A stretch of DNA of 64,000 nt from positions 1 to 64,000 of the forward strand of contig QJNS01000224.1 of the NCBI GenBank assembly GCA_004154925.1, given 5' to 3'. This document shows, one piece after another, positions 35,998 to 47,846 of the stretch (position 1 is its first letter; each line of letters starts with the position of its first letter). Below the pieces are notes generated by a model. It was given only the letters and a program-made list of their open reading frames with translations. It searched no databases and was not told where the DNA came from. The stretch is from Monosporascus cannonballus (lineage: Eukaryota; Ascomycota; Sordariomycetes; Xylariales). Both the position numbers and the translations under genes were made by a program.

Positions 35998-36839
35998 TTT
36001 TTGGCTGTCCTGTAAGGACTTAGTAAGGTTATTAACACTTGATTACGACGTGAATAGTGAGTGACGTGAGGATGCTGGTAAGAAAATAACTTATGGTTTA
36101 TCCACATCGCACAGTAGATAAGCTGCTATCTTCGTCGCACTGGATGCAGTGCTTGTCCAAATAAGACGCGTCCGTTGATGCGGCATAGACTTTGCACGAG
36201 GGACAGCTGGTCGGTTGTCGCCGTAGGATGCGACCCTAGCAGCTATGAGATCAGCAAGATAGACAGGACAGGGGCGTGAGTGATTTGCCTTCAGCCAAGC
36301 GGCGGATCGTGGTAACGGCTCGACCATCTACACTTCGTGGCGCTGCGACCCGTCCAGAGTGCGGATGTCAGTCCGAACCCCAGTCCGGTCCAGGTTATAG
36401 CACGACGAAAAATCTCGGCCCTGTTTTAGTCGGTGTTTTAGTCGATGCAAATATGTCCGACAGCTGGGCCTTGTAAAAGACGAACTGTGGCGCATCTAAA
36501 TTCCGAGTCAAACTCGAATTAGTCGCAGAAGTTATTGCTTGAGAGATATCCTGCCTGCGGATGTGGCATAGGAAACATAGACGTAGCATTACTGAAAGAA
36601 CTCTGGCATACGAAGCAGTCTGGTATATGTACTCGGTTCTTTGTGATAGAGATTGATGTAGAAACCGATGTAGGAAAGGCGTGGGTGGTTGGTCATAAGA
36701 GAGATGAAGTTGATTCCCTGACTGGGCTAGCTGAGTGGTCACATGAAGATACATCTGCAATTTCTGCGCCTTGCACGTTTGTATTATAAGTTTCCTATCA
36801 GGATACTAATATCTTAGAATTTGGACAGAAGGTGAGACT

Positions 36840-37120
36840 ACCCTGGAAGGTTTAGTATGGGAAAACGTGTAGGGTAGGCTCAAGGTGTGTCACAGAAGAT
36901 AGAATTGTCTATATTCCAGCTATGGAAGCCCAACAACAGCTGGGGGAATTCAGGGATATATATGTGCGAATAATTGCTTATTAAGCTTTATCGTTCCATT
37001 ATTAATCAATATTTTCCATTATTAATCCATGGGTGAATAATGGAAGAGTTTGGAAGACTTTGCCACCTTCGCCACCTCGAATAGGGGTAGACCCACTTTT
37101 CCCGGAGCTAACTTCCGGAA
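36840..37120. repeat. Dispersed repeat family R1, copy A
   Basis: This stretch resembles 55150-55440 and part of 56300-56517. Shared signposts in the same order are CTATATT..AGCTATGG, a TTATTAAGC block, an AT-rich middle, a G/A-rich part ending in TAGGGGTAG, and then a pyrimidine stretch followed by CTTCCGGA/CCTCCGGA. It looks like the end of an unidentified transposable element. The neighbouring 37300-37440 contains a short coding-like piece in the plus direction. Confidence 0.5.
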
Positions 37121-38078
37121 ATTCCTAGGTAATAGCTGTTCAACTCCAAAAGGTGGGCGCTCGAACCGTTATTAGTTCGAGCCTATTTAGCTATATAGAG
37201 TTGCGTTCGTACAATAGCGCGCATTGGGTATTTCGGGAAGAGCGTTCTAAAGACATATAGTTACTATTTTTCGCCGAGTAGATCATCTTCTAAACCGATT
37301 TCAGAGCATAAAACAAGAATTAGATGATCTTATAAACCATGCACGGCGCGGGATTGATACTCACGCTAGAGTAGTACAACGTGAAAAGGAGAAGATGGAG
37401 GAGACTCAGGCAGCAGAACTAGGTAATATTGCGATAGATATCTCCTCGACTACGATAAGGTCACACAGTAACCGGCGGCGGCAATGACGCCAACCTGAAA
37501 CAGCTATATGCTCCACAAAGCGTCAGATTCGTGTTATTTAACTGGACCGGAAATTCCCATTATTCCAGAACTAAGTCAAAATGGCAGTGGCCGGTTACTG
37601 TGCGACCTCGTCGCAGTCAAGGAGATACCCTGATGATTTGCAAGTTAGCAAACCTACAAACCCAATCACTCCGTGCTAGCGGCATATATAACATGGTGAT
37701 CCGGCAAGAGGCTATTGCTGTTCAATCATTTAGTTGCCGGTGCAAGCATATGGGTGCGTCCGTTGGAATCACGACATAACACCACAGACGCTGGAGCATA
37801 GATGTTAGGCAATCACTTTATCTCTTCTTGTATGAGGTGAATTAACAATATGTATTGTACCGACGTGACTCGCTGCTTGGAACTGGTGAATATTTAAAAT
37901 ATGACAATTCGGTAATATCTTTGCGATTCGTATTAAGAGCCAGCTCTATTAAGTACCAACGAAATTCATCAAACTCATCTCGTATAATAATGAGCTTGGT
38001 AACTTGAATTAAGTGGTAAAATGGCGCGGCTCCTTTCCTAATCCAAAAGAGATCTCTTGGATAGGTTCCACCAGTTCT
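37121..38078. other. Intergenic / repeat remnants
   Basis: No supported gene. A plus-direction coding-like scrap near 37320-37440 (LDDLINHARRGIDTHA...) is cut by stops and may be the tail of a decayed DNA-transposon protein. It is too short to assign. Confidence 0.3.
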
Positions 38079-39443
38079 TCATCTTCGGACATAATTGTCT
38101 TGCCGATGACCTGATTCCGAATCCTCATCATATGTAATGGTGAGCTGCGTAGTCGTGTGAATGGCATTTGGTTGGTTGGAGTCGCGTCGGAAAGGAGAAC
38201 CCCCGGCGCGGGCAGACGCAGTGGCAACCCCTGTGTACGTGGCGGGTACCAGAACGGTCTGGCTCCTAGAGGGCTCGATGTCGTCCTCGAGCTCCATCTC
38301 CGTCAGGATGCCAACGGGCTTGCTGTTCTGGCGCTGGCCGAAAGTCTGCAAGTTGCTGCTGGCCGGCTGGTCGCTCTGATCGTCTCCGAGCCTAATCATC
38401 TTGCCCCCTTTGGACCCCCGAGATTTGGACCCACGAGACATGCCGAGGGCCCACGGGGCGAATTTTATGATTAGAGGCTTGAAATGCACCAAGCATGCGC
38501 ATACGATACCAATGTTGGTCTCGACTGCTGACCAAACCGCTGCTCCGAAGTGATCCCCTGTGCACAAGGTAGTCAATATATGAAGCAACTGGCCAAGGTG
38601 ATAAAAGCCTAGGCATGACTCACAGGTAGGATCCTCAGAAGAAACCGCGTCCCAGAGGGTGGGTACCCGTATAATTCCCGTAATGCAGACGAAAGCCCCA
38701 ACGGCAAAGACGCCAATCAACGCAATGCGCTGCTTGACCGGCGGCTGTACATTCCAGAGCATCGGAGAAGGGAGTACGTAAATCACGAAGTCTTGAAAGA
38801 TATTCAAGCCGGCGTTGGCAAAGAAGAGCGCTGGGCGGTTGAAGCAAGTACCCGGAATGTTGTAATCCCAGGCTTTCTGGATGGGATTGCATTGAAAGAT
38901 GCCGGCCACGCTAGAGGTAATGCCCGTGAGAACGACGAAGCCCATCATGGACCAAAGGAATATCCGGTATCCCCGCTGCGGAAAGAGCCTGAAGTAGAAT
39001 AACAGAATCGAGACCTTCGTCAACGAGACACACATATAATACAAGGGCTGCTTGGCGTAGAAAAGAATGTCGGAGGTAATGAAGTCGACATCCGCGGGCA
39101 GGTCATCGTGATGCTTGCCGAGACCGTATTTCGTCTCTGTCGAAGCTTTAAAGTCAGTCATACTTCGCATGCTGACTATGCAGAACAGTCCCTTACGCAT
39201 GCAGACTTCGACGCCATAGCCTATGTTCAACAGCCACGCGACTATAATCATCCAGTCATCTGCTCCGAAGCCCACGCGCTGGACCCCTATTCTGATCCAC
39301 AGTCGCGGAATTAAAAAGACCGTGGCTAAAACGTGCATGCACGTGATGATGGTAATCACGTCTTCGCTGCGTGATTCCACAGGAGCAGCATCTCGTCGAA
39401 CTGAGACTCCGGTGTCTGTAAACATCCTGTCCGTCATTGTCAT
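38079..39443 (-). CDS. Fungal rhodopsin-like integral membrane protein (SAT4 type)
   Basis: Seven-transmembrane protein of the fungal rhodopsin-domain (SAT4/PTH11-related) family, probably at the plasma membrane; members without a CFEM domain, like this one, have no settled function. Exons are 39443-39197, 39136-38624 and 38557-38079, for 412 residues. Intron 1 (60 nt, GTAAGG...CGACAG) restores MQTKYGLGKH. Intron 2 (66 nt, GTGAGT...GCACAG) restores DPTWDHFGAAVWSAVETNIG. Both are hallmark positions for the family. Both introns are multiples of three without stops, so the genomic frame runs straight through them. Family landmarks include GADDWMIIVAW, KVSILLFYFRLFP, NPIQKAWD, and GTCFNRPALFFANAGLNIF. 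The cytoplasmic tail is polar with Gln/Ser-rich stretches. The ATG at 39443 was chosen because the frame further upstream opens only with TTG. Confidence 0.88.
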   Translation of the reverse strand: MTMTDRMFTDTGVSVRRDAAPVESRSEDVITIITCMHVLATVFLIPRLWIRIGVQRVGFGADDWMIIVAWLLNIGYGVEVCMRKGLFCIVSMRSMTDFKASTETKYGLGKHHDDLPADVDFITSDILFYAKQPLYYMCVSLTKVSILLFYFRLFPQRGYRIFLWSMMGFVVLTGITSSVAGIFQCNPIQKAWDYNIPGTCFNRPALFFANAGLNIFQDFVIYVLPSPMLWNVQPPVKQRIALIGVFAVGAFVCITGIIRVPTLWDAVSSEDPTCESCLGFYHLGQLLHILTTLCTGDHFGAAVWSAVETNIGIVCACLVHFKPLIIKFAPWALGMSRGSKSRGSKGGKMIRLGDDQSDQPASSNLQTFGQRQNSKPVGILTEMELEDDIEPSRSQTVLVPATYTGVATASARAGGSPFRRDSNQPNAIHTTTQLTITYDEDSESGHRQDNYVRR

Positions 39444-40749
39444 TTGCGATACCCGTACCGAAATGGGGGTCAAGAGTCAAGACAATAGGTACCCAAGAAA
39501 CTGAAAGCGAAGTTGGAGGTAACATGACTACAGTCAACTAATAGCCCACTAATTGCCTCTAGCTCCAGAGAAATTTTTAGATGAGTTATCAGGCATCGCC
39601 TAAATCATAGCCGCTTCAAATGGATCAAGATTATTATTAAACTACGCAAACCAATAGTTTATCATTACGTATCCTGACGCTTCATACCGCGGAGATACTA
39701 CTGAAATTGCTTTGCCACCGCCATGGTCCGTGTTGCTACGGTTTTACACATAGATACGACGACACATTCAAGGTAACGAGATTTGCTGGAGGCAAGTCAC
39801 CCACCAATATTGCACAACCTTACCATAGTATTACCATGAGGTCCCTCTGGTAATGCTGCTTTCAACTCGGCCCGAAATGATAGGTGCCGTGTAGGGGGGC
39901 TCTTAGGGCCGGACATAGATGGACCCATATATGCATGTTAAGGGGGGTTGTTAAACAAGCTGCCTGTCAGACTAGGAGGCAAAACCGGAAACACGCTTCA
40001 GTGCTTGGAGCTTAAAGCTGTTTCACGTTGCATAGGTCAACATATTCTAGGTCGGTGACTCGAAATTAGCCGATAAGGTGTTGTCAAGGGTGGTAGAGAT
40101 CGTGAGAATGGGGGCGATCATCGTCATTGTATTGTGCCGTAGTAAATAACTAGCTCGAGTTATCCGAAGAGATCTATCTAATCCCGGGATCACGTGATGA
40201 ACCCCAAAGTTCTGTGTAACCGCAACTTGGAAGTCGCCGTGAAAAGATTGACTTGAGGTAGCTAGCCCCTTTGACGGTCCGAACCGAGGACAGGTGTTCG
40301 TCTCAAAGCCTTACTCCGCAAGCACCCAGAAACGTCGACCACACCCGGCGGATAAAGGGGATCCGTCCGTTCGCGAGAACTACTCTCAAGCACCGGCTAA
40401 AACGGAGCGATGCACATTCCTCCACATTGTCTCGCAATGCATACCTGGGACGGGGGGATGGGGCTTTTCGGAAAAGCGGAGATCGTACTCATATAGTAGT
40501 CTTATCGACAACCTTATTTTATGTGCCGAGCCCTATCCGCTGGACCGAGGTTATTGTGGACCGGCTGCTTGGTAATGCTGAAGCTAGGGTTGCTTCCAGA
40601 GGTTCACGTCACAGATTTCTTCCAAGCTGAGAACGGGGAGGGGGTGGTGCACATTTCCTTAGCGAGGTTAGGCCTCTTTTCGGCCCTTCTCAGATTTCAT
40701 CAAAGTTTCTCAGATACTACTCTACAACGTTTGAATCTTGTAACGTACT
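39444..40749. other. Intergenic
   Basis: Upstream of the rhodopsin-like gene. No supported gene; plus-strand open frames at 40271-40630 and 40294-40575 overlap each other and lack motifs. Confidence 0.4.
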
Positions 40750-41040
40750 AACAAAGTCTAAGTTATCGTTATACGAAAATAGGTCCGTGATATACATATT
40801 ATTAATTTAAATGGAGTATAAATGCAGATAACCTAATGCTAAAATTCTTCTATTATTATATAAAATTTTATTTTTTATTTTAAATATAACTTAATAATAT
40901 TAATAATAATATAATTAATATTAATATAATATCAGCTTTGATTTTGGCTCGCTTTAATTTTTTTTTAAAAAATACTACGTTATATTTTTAATATAAATTG
41001 TTATAGTTCTAAGTAACATCTTATAGATATATAGAGCAGA
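40750..41040. other. AT-rich flank of the retrotransposon
   Basis: Very AT-rich sequence immediately left of the LTR element. It may be an older RIP-mutated repeat into which the element inserted, or RIP that leaked from the element. No coding content. Confidence 0.5.
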
Positions 41041-41045
41041 ATAAA
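41041..41045. repeat. 5-bp target-site duplication (left)
   Basis: ATAAA immediately left of the 5' LTR, matching 48221-48225 immediately right of the 3' LTR. Confidence 0.85.
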
Positions 41046-41416
41046 TGTTACGACCCAACAAGCTCCGGCCTCAAGAAACGGTCAAACAAGGATCACACGG
41101 ACCACCCCATGGGTCACGTAACGGTAATCACTGCCAAGCCAGTGATCAAAGGTGATCAAAAGGGATCATAAGCGATCATAATCACTACCAGCCGTATGAT
41201 CATAAATAATTAAGCCAAAAAAAAGATATATACGCTTATTATTTCCATAATTTAAATAACACCAGTTTACAATAATAATTCGTTACTTAAGGCACTCTTA
41301 GTATTACAAAACGTAATACGTTACTATATTTATTATTTAGATTTTTATAATATTTCTGCTTATATAAACCCGTATAATTAAAATTTAATAATTAGTTAAA
41401 CTTTAAATTCGTTATA
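41046..41416 (+). repeat. 5' LTR of the gypsy element
   Basis: 371 bp beginning TGTTACGACC and ending CGTTATA, where the 3' copy ends CGTCACA. It aligns along its whole length with 47847-48220. Differences are largely C/T and G/A. The outer (left) part is clearly less mutated than the inner part. Confidence 0.9.
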
Positions 41417-42276
41417 CGTTATAAGCTTTTGTTTAATAATACCGTCAAACTTTAAATAATATTTAATATTATTAAAATATTGATTAACGCTTAAAAAACT
41501 CTTATTTAACAGCTTTAGGCTCGAATTCGGAAATTAAAGAAAAAAATCCGATAAATTAGGGCTACGCCATTTATCTAAGCCTTTTTTGCACGTATAAAGC
41601 TTAGAAAACCGGAGCCCTATAATAAGAAGAACAATTTTTATATTTTCTTAATTTAGGTACGAATTTATTTTCGCTTTTTAAACTTTAACAACTCGGCGGA
41701 TAAGGTCCTAGCAGTAAAAATATATTTAACGGAAAATATTACCAATTAATTTAAACTTATTATAAGGAATTTTCTAAAAATGAAAAAATAAAATAAAAAA
41801 ATTTTATTAATAAGATTTTTTTATTTTATACTAATTTTAAAAATAAAGTACGCGATAATTTCGGCAATCCAGATAAGGAACGATCTGCGGCTTAGCAACT
41901 TTTGCAATTCCGACAAAAAAAACCTGCGTCCAAATACGCCGTAACCTTTAAAAGTTTTACGGCTAAGGCCGGATAAGGAAATAATAAGGCCGATATCTTT
42001 ATCGATATATTTTATAGAAAATTAAAGGATAATATAAAAGATAAAATTATTCGAATTAAATGATTAATTACCTTAGATCGGTATATTACAAAGGTAATCA
42101 AAATTAATAATTAATAGTTTGAAAAACGATAAAAAAAAAGATAATATGCCTTATAATCGGGGTATAACAAATTTAACCAAGGGAAAAAACAAGACGCGTT
42201 TTTTATTTCTTACAGAACGGCGTTAGGACTTATAGAATTCGGCGTTATTTATAAACAAAATTAGAACCAGATTAAA

Positions 42277-42318
42277 TATTTTAATTACGGTAAAATAAGA
42301 TATAAGGTTTATAAATAT
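42277..42318 (+). pseudogene. Gag zinc-knuckle remnant
   Basis: Fourteen codons preserve the spacing of a CX2CX4HX4C knuckle, but the cysteine and histidine positions read Tyr, as C-to-T/G-to-A mutation of TGY and CAY codons would give. This fixes the plus orientation and marks the end of gag. Confidence 0.7.
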
Positions 42319-43525
42319 AAAAAATCTAAAAAACTACGATAAGATAATTAAATACCTATACCGGAAAAATAATCCAAAAATAACTAAAGAAATAATATTA
42401 AAATTATTTACATAATTTAAGCCAATTACGTATTAAACCTATAACAAAAGGTTTAATAAGAACCATTACGATAAGAAATTTAACGCGAAATGCGAAAAAC
42501 TAGGAAACTGGCTTAACAAATATTATAAGCATAGCAAAAAGTATTATAAGAATAATTACGCGAATATTAAAACTGGATAGAAAAAATCTATTCCGGAACC
42601 CTTAATTAATACGGCAAAATGCATACCATATACTGTCGACGACGAAAATATCCCGATTACGAAAAATAAAAATAGCATATTTACGAACGAATTACCCGTA
42701 TGTATTATGAAAAATTCGATTTTCCAAATCGTATCGGAGATAATAAGAACGATAAGTAATGATATCGATATTTTCGAACCATAACTCCAGGAAATATCCA
42801 GTAACTGGCCGAAATAAAAAACTAGCCCGAAAAAAAGTAATATTCGCAGAAAAACCTTTTTTGTTATTATGGATAATATATTTATCAAATAGAAAAGAAA
42901 TTAATTTAGCGTACTGTAAAAAATATTATTAAAAAATTATTACGGATCTTTATTTTTAATTAATATTTATTATAAATCCTTATTAAAAAATTATCAAAGA
43001 AAAAATACGTTAATTTATAAACCTTTTTGAAAATATTTAAAATAATGCATAATAAAATATAATCGTAAACATAAAAAATAATTTATTTAATAAGAAACAA
43101 ATTTATAACAAAATAAAAAATAATTAATATAATTTAAAAAAATAATACGCCGGCAATAATAATAAATATAGCAATTAAACGCGTTAAACGAAATAATATA
43201 AATAAAATTCGACAAATTCGAACAAAAATTAAAAGAAAAAGATTATTTATAAAAAAGCTGCAAAATAACGAAATTCAAAGAAGTTATAAAGAATTTCGAA
43301 AAAAAATTTTAAACGTAACAATAAAAAACGTTAATAACCTTATTATTTTGAAAATACGAATCGAAACGTATTAGTATATTGTAATAATGAACTACGAAAC
43401 TTTAAGCGGGAATTATATTATACTAAATATGGTTAATAAACTTAAATTATTATAGAGATATAAGTTATAACGTTATATAATAATAAATATCGAAAATCAA
43501 AAATTCGCTTACGATAACGGAAAAA

Positions 43526-43965
43526 TGTAACGAACCTGTCATACATCCACCTGGAGGTATGAGCAGTATCCGAAATAGGGTTTTGATTTGCAGGTAACAA
43601 TAGGGCGAGAAATGATTTAGTGGTCTATTCGTTAAAAAGATTTAAAAACTTTTCCCTTAATCAGAGAACGGTACGGTTGCCTTTAAACTAAGAGCTTAGA
43701 TTGATAGTTAAGGAGCGAAAACTAAGTAGGTGCTATTTATATAAGAGATCGATTTATTATATATCCTAATTCCTAAAGTAAGTGTGTCGTAGATCTATGT
43801 GATCTATGTAATTTATGTAATCTGGTCCCAGATTACTTAGATTACTTAGATCAATTAGATCACCTTTAAGAGCTAAGTTTCCCTGTCCGGGGTTTAGCCG
43901 TGACAGGTCCGCGCTAGGCCTTAAAGGTTGGCCTCCTCGAGGCAGGAACCCCTGTTCCTATAACA
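43526..43965 (+). mobile_element. Nested solo LTR (440 bp), little RIP
   Basis: A 440-bp block of much higher GC content sits inside the AT-rich element. It begins TGTAACG and ends TATAACA (TG...CA ends) and is flanked by AAAAA on both sides (43521-43525, 43966-43970), a 5-bp duplication. A TATATAA promoter-like motif lies near 43738. It has no coding capacity and no second LTR, so it is read as a solo LTR left by recombination of a different LTR element. CpA dinucleotides are retained, unlike the host element. Confidence 0.8.
43800..43853. repeat. Long imperfect hairpin inside the solo LTR
   Basis: Two 26-bp arms (43800-43825 and 43828-43853) are inverted repeats with three mismatches and a 2-bp spacer. 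The central 9 bp of each arm (GTAATCTGG / CCAGATTAC) pair perfectly. Each arm is itself made of short GTAAT/GATCTA repeats. Confidence 0.85.
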
Positions 43966-44939
43966 AAAAATTATACGCAAAATTAATTACTTCGAGATTT
44001 TTATTTAAAAATGATACCAAATAGTTAATTTCGATATCGTTTTATTTAAATATTATAATATAATCTTAAAATTACTATATATATGCTAATACGGAATTTT
44101 AATTAATAAAAAAATTAGCTAAATAAAGTTCGTTTTATACCTTATTAACATATAAAAAAAGAAATTAAGATCTTAATACTTAATTGGTAATAACGACGAA
44201 TATAAACATAAAAATGCGATAAAAACCTTATTACTCAAAAAGATAAAATAAAAAAAACGAATATTAAAGAAAAATACGACGTATCGTTACAACTATTAAA
44301 GCGAAACTAAAATAATTGAATAACGATCTAAAAAAATAAAAAAAATAAACTAAAAAATTAGAAACTTTAATTAATATGTTATTACAATATTATAGATATA
44401 AGCAACTGTTTAAAAAAAGCTTAATACGAAATTATTAAAATATAATAAATGAAATTATAAAATAATTTTTAAAAAAAGATTTTCGACGAAATTTTACCTT
44501 ATTTACAACCTTAACGGAAACGAATTACGTACTTTTAAAAAATACCTAGAAAATCGGTTATAAAAAGGATAAATTCGACCTTCGAAATTATTAGCAGGAT
44601 ATTCGATATTTTTCGTATTAAAAAAACGAAAAATTAAAACTTGTAATTAATTATCGATAATTAAACAATATTACTATTGAGGATTAAATATTATTACTTT
44701 TAATTACGGAAATAAAAAACCGATTTTACAGAACTAAATAGTTTATAGTATTTGATCTTAAGAATGGATATAACCTTATTAGAATTAAAAAAGAATACGA
44801 ATAAAAAATAATTTTAAAAACGAAATATAAATTATTTAAGTATTTAATTACGTTAATAAAACTTACGAACGTATTAGCAACCTTTTAACGGATAATAAAC
44901 TATATATTACAAAAATATCTCGATATTTTCGTCATTTGC

Positions 44940-44951
44940 TATCTCGACGAT
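44940..44951 (+). pseudogene. Reverse transcriptase YLDD box remnant
   Basis: Codons TAT CTC GAC GAT read Y-L-D-D, followed by IFIF, the catalytic box of Ty3/gypsy reverse transcriptase. It survives in a frame otherwise interrupted by stops. Confidence 0.85.
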
Positions 44952-47034
44952 ATTTTTATCTTTTTAAAAACGGAAAAAAAATATATAGGATACGTTTATA
45001 AAGTTTTTCAAGCTTTATAAAACGCAAGGCTATTAGTTAATACAAAAAAATCAATTATATAAACAAAAAATGGAATATTTAAAATATATTATTACTTCAA
45101 AATATATTAAAATAACACTCAAAAATTATTGTAATTACAGAATAATAAACGTTTATAGCAGTTAAAAAGATATAAGCATTCTTTGGATTCGCTAATTACT
45201 ACAGAAAATTTGTCCCAAATTTCAGTAAAATAATTATACCCTTAACAAATTTTACGAAAAAAAAATTCAAATAAAAACCAGATACAGAAAAAGTATTTTA
45301 GGATATTAAAAATGCAATTACAAGCAAGTTAATATTAATTATATACGATCTAAACCGTTTCGATAAGCTAAAAACCGATATTTCGGATTACGCGTTAGGC
45401 TTAATAATCGAATAACGAAATAATTAAAATAAATTATATTTTATTGTATTTTTTTCGTATAAATTAAAAAGAACGAAGCTTGATTATGGTATTCTAAATA
45501 AAAAATTTATAGCCATTATTATGGCATTTCGAAAATTTAAGCATTTTCTAAAGGGAAATTTGTATTAAATTAAGGTTTATACGGATTATCAAAATTTTAC
45601 CCGATTTACTATAACTAAAGAACTTATAGGATAATAATTAAAATACGTAAAAAAATTAGCAAACTTCGATTTCGTTATTATTTATAAGAAAGGCTTAAAG
45701 AATAACAAAGCAAATACTCTGAGCAAATAACCAAACTTCGAAAAAAATTAATTAAAATTAGCTATATAATTTTCGATACTATTAAAGAACAATATTTACG
45801 CTTGCGATAAATTACGATAGTTCGGGCAATACCTTTCGATATATATTAAAGGATTTAATAATATAATAACAGTTTTTTAACAAATTAAAAAACGAACAAA
45901 ATACAAATTCTAGAAAAATATCAGAAAGATTTAATACGAAAAATATATAAATATCAGTTATACAAATATCTAGGAATTTACAAAACTCTAGAACGGCTTT
46001 AACGTATATATTTCTTTCCTAAAATGAAATTAACGGTATAAAAAGTTATACGGTAATACGATATTTACGCCAAAATAAAGACTCGACAACATAAGTCATA
46101 TAGAAAATTACAACTATTACTAATTACAAAACGACTATAGTATTTAATTATATTCGACTTTATTACTAAATTTCCTATATCAAAAAATCCAGTTACGAAA
46201 ATACATTACGATAATATTTTTGTAATCGTTAATCGATTTACGAAATTTTCTTATTTTTTACCATATTACCAAAAAACGGACGCCGAACAAATAACATACA
46301 TTTTTTAAGCACATTTTTAATATATACGGATTATTTATAGAAATTATTTTAAATAAAAAATGGATATTAGTATTTAAATTTTAGGAAAGCTTAAAAATAT
46401 AAATTAACCTAAATAATAAATTATTTAACGTATTTAAACGTTAAATAAATAAATAAACAAAACGAACGAATTAAATCTTAAAAATTTATTTACGATATTA
46501 TATTAATTACGAATAAGATAATTGGGTTAAGAAATTAATAAACGTATAATTAACATATAATACCAGTTATTATAAAAGTATTAAAATAATACTTATAAAC
46601 GAAAATTTTAATTTTATTTTAAAAGTTTATAAAAAGGTACGAAACGAAAATTCGATTAATATCAAAATAATTTTTACGTTAAAATAATTACGATAATTAT
46701 ACCAAAAAATAAAAACGGAATTAAAATTCGTACGTAATCAGATAAGTAAATATTATAATTTAAAAAAATTAAAAAAAATCAATTTTCGAAAAAAAGGAAA
46801 TAGTTTTTTTATTACAAAAAATATTTAAATAAAACGACTTAATAAAAAATTCGATTTCAAATATATCGGTTTATATAAAAGTATTAAAACAATCTTAAAA
46901 AATAACTATTAATTAATATTTTTATCAAAAATTAAATTCTATTTAACTTTTTACGTTTTTTTATTTGAATTAACAAAAAATATAATTAAGATATATATAA
47001 TATACCACAATATAAAAATAAAAGACGAACAAAT

Positions 47035-47165
47035 ATATAAGGTAAAGAAAATTTTCGATATGCGAAAATAAAATAAACTTACCTAGTACTTAATTAAATA
47101 AAAAAAAACATCTAAACTTCGAAAATATCTAGAAACCAATTAAGAACCTTATTAGCGCCCAGCGC
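47035..47165 (+). pseudogene. Chromodomain-like remnant at the pol 3' end
   Basis: A frame with several stops keeps the order of a chromodomain: YKVKKIFDMRK, then LT-YLIK, then a Glu-Thr/Asn-x-Glu-Pro stretch near 47140. The position after integrase is where chromoviruses carry this domain, which targets insertion to modified histones. Confidence 0.55.
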
Positions 47166-47830
47166 TAATTAAAGAATTTTTACCAATAATAACAAGCGCG
47201 TTCCAATTAATAACTAACTAATCAGTAATCGGAATATCGGGCCAATCGGCCGCGATGTACGCCGACGTAGCAACCGTAACGGCAGCCTCTAACTGTTCTT
47301 ATTTCCAACATTTTTGTTTTTTTAATTCGTTTAACGATTAAAGCTTACGTTATACCACGGTAATACTTTTCGAACGAGTTAACGCCTTTTGTTTACGCAA
47401 ATAAAAAAAAAAAAGCTTTATCTATCTCTTTTTGATAACGACGTTAAACCTCGAAATAAAATCTTTAAAGCTTTAGTAATCGCTCCTTAATAAACGCTTT
47501 CTTACGTTCTAAGCGCTAATATTCGCAACGAATATTTTGTAAAAAAAAATAAGTACGCCGGTACTATCACAGGATCGGTCTCGATTAACATATTCCTTAT
47601 ACCTTAAAACGTTTTCCATCATTTTACACCTTATGTTTTTCGTGAAACAATAAAAACAAGGCATAATTTCGTACCTAAATTCGTTAAAGACTTCTACAAA
47701 GTCAGTACGACGAACGGTAGAAAAACGAAGAACGCAACAAATCTTGAAAATACGAAACGACATAATTAAGAACAAAAAAAAGAATACTTACCAAACGAAA
47801 AAAAGAAAAAATTCTTAAGGGCAAGATTTT

Positions 47831-47844
47831 AGGAAAAAGGAAAT
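47831..47844 (+). other. Putative polypurine tract
   Basis: Purine-rich AGGAAAAAGGAAAT directly before the 3' LTR, where the plus-strand primer of LTR elements lies. It agrees with the plus orientation of the element. Confidence 0.55.
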
Positions 47845-47846
47845 TA

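Noticed and set aside
42556..42888. 110-codon hydrophobic minus-strand membrane protein in the AT-rich block
   Set aside because: Hydrophobic Phe/Ile/Leu frames are expected on the antisense of RIP-mutated AT-rich DNA; this lies in the gag/pol region of the dead retrotransposon.
47509..47775. 88-codon minus-strand ORF before the 3' LTR
   Set aside because: It lies inside the retrotransposon, antisense to it, with no domain. Probably chance.
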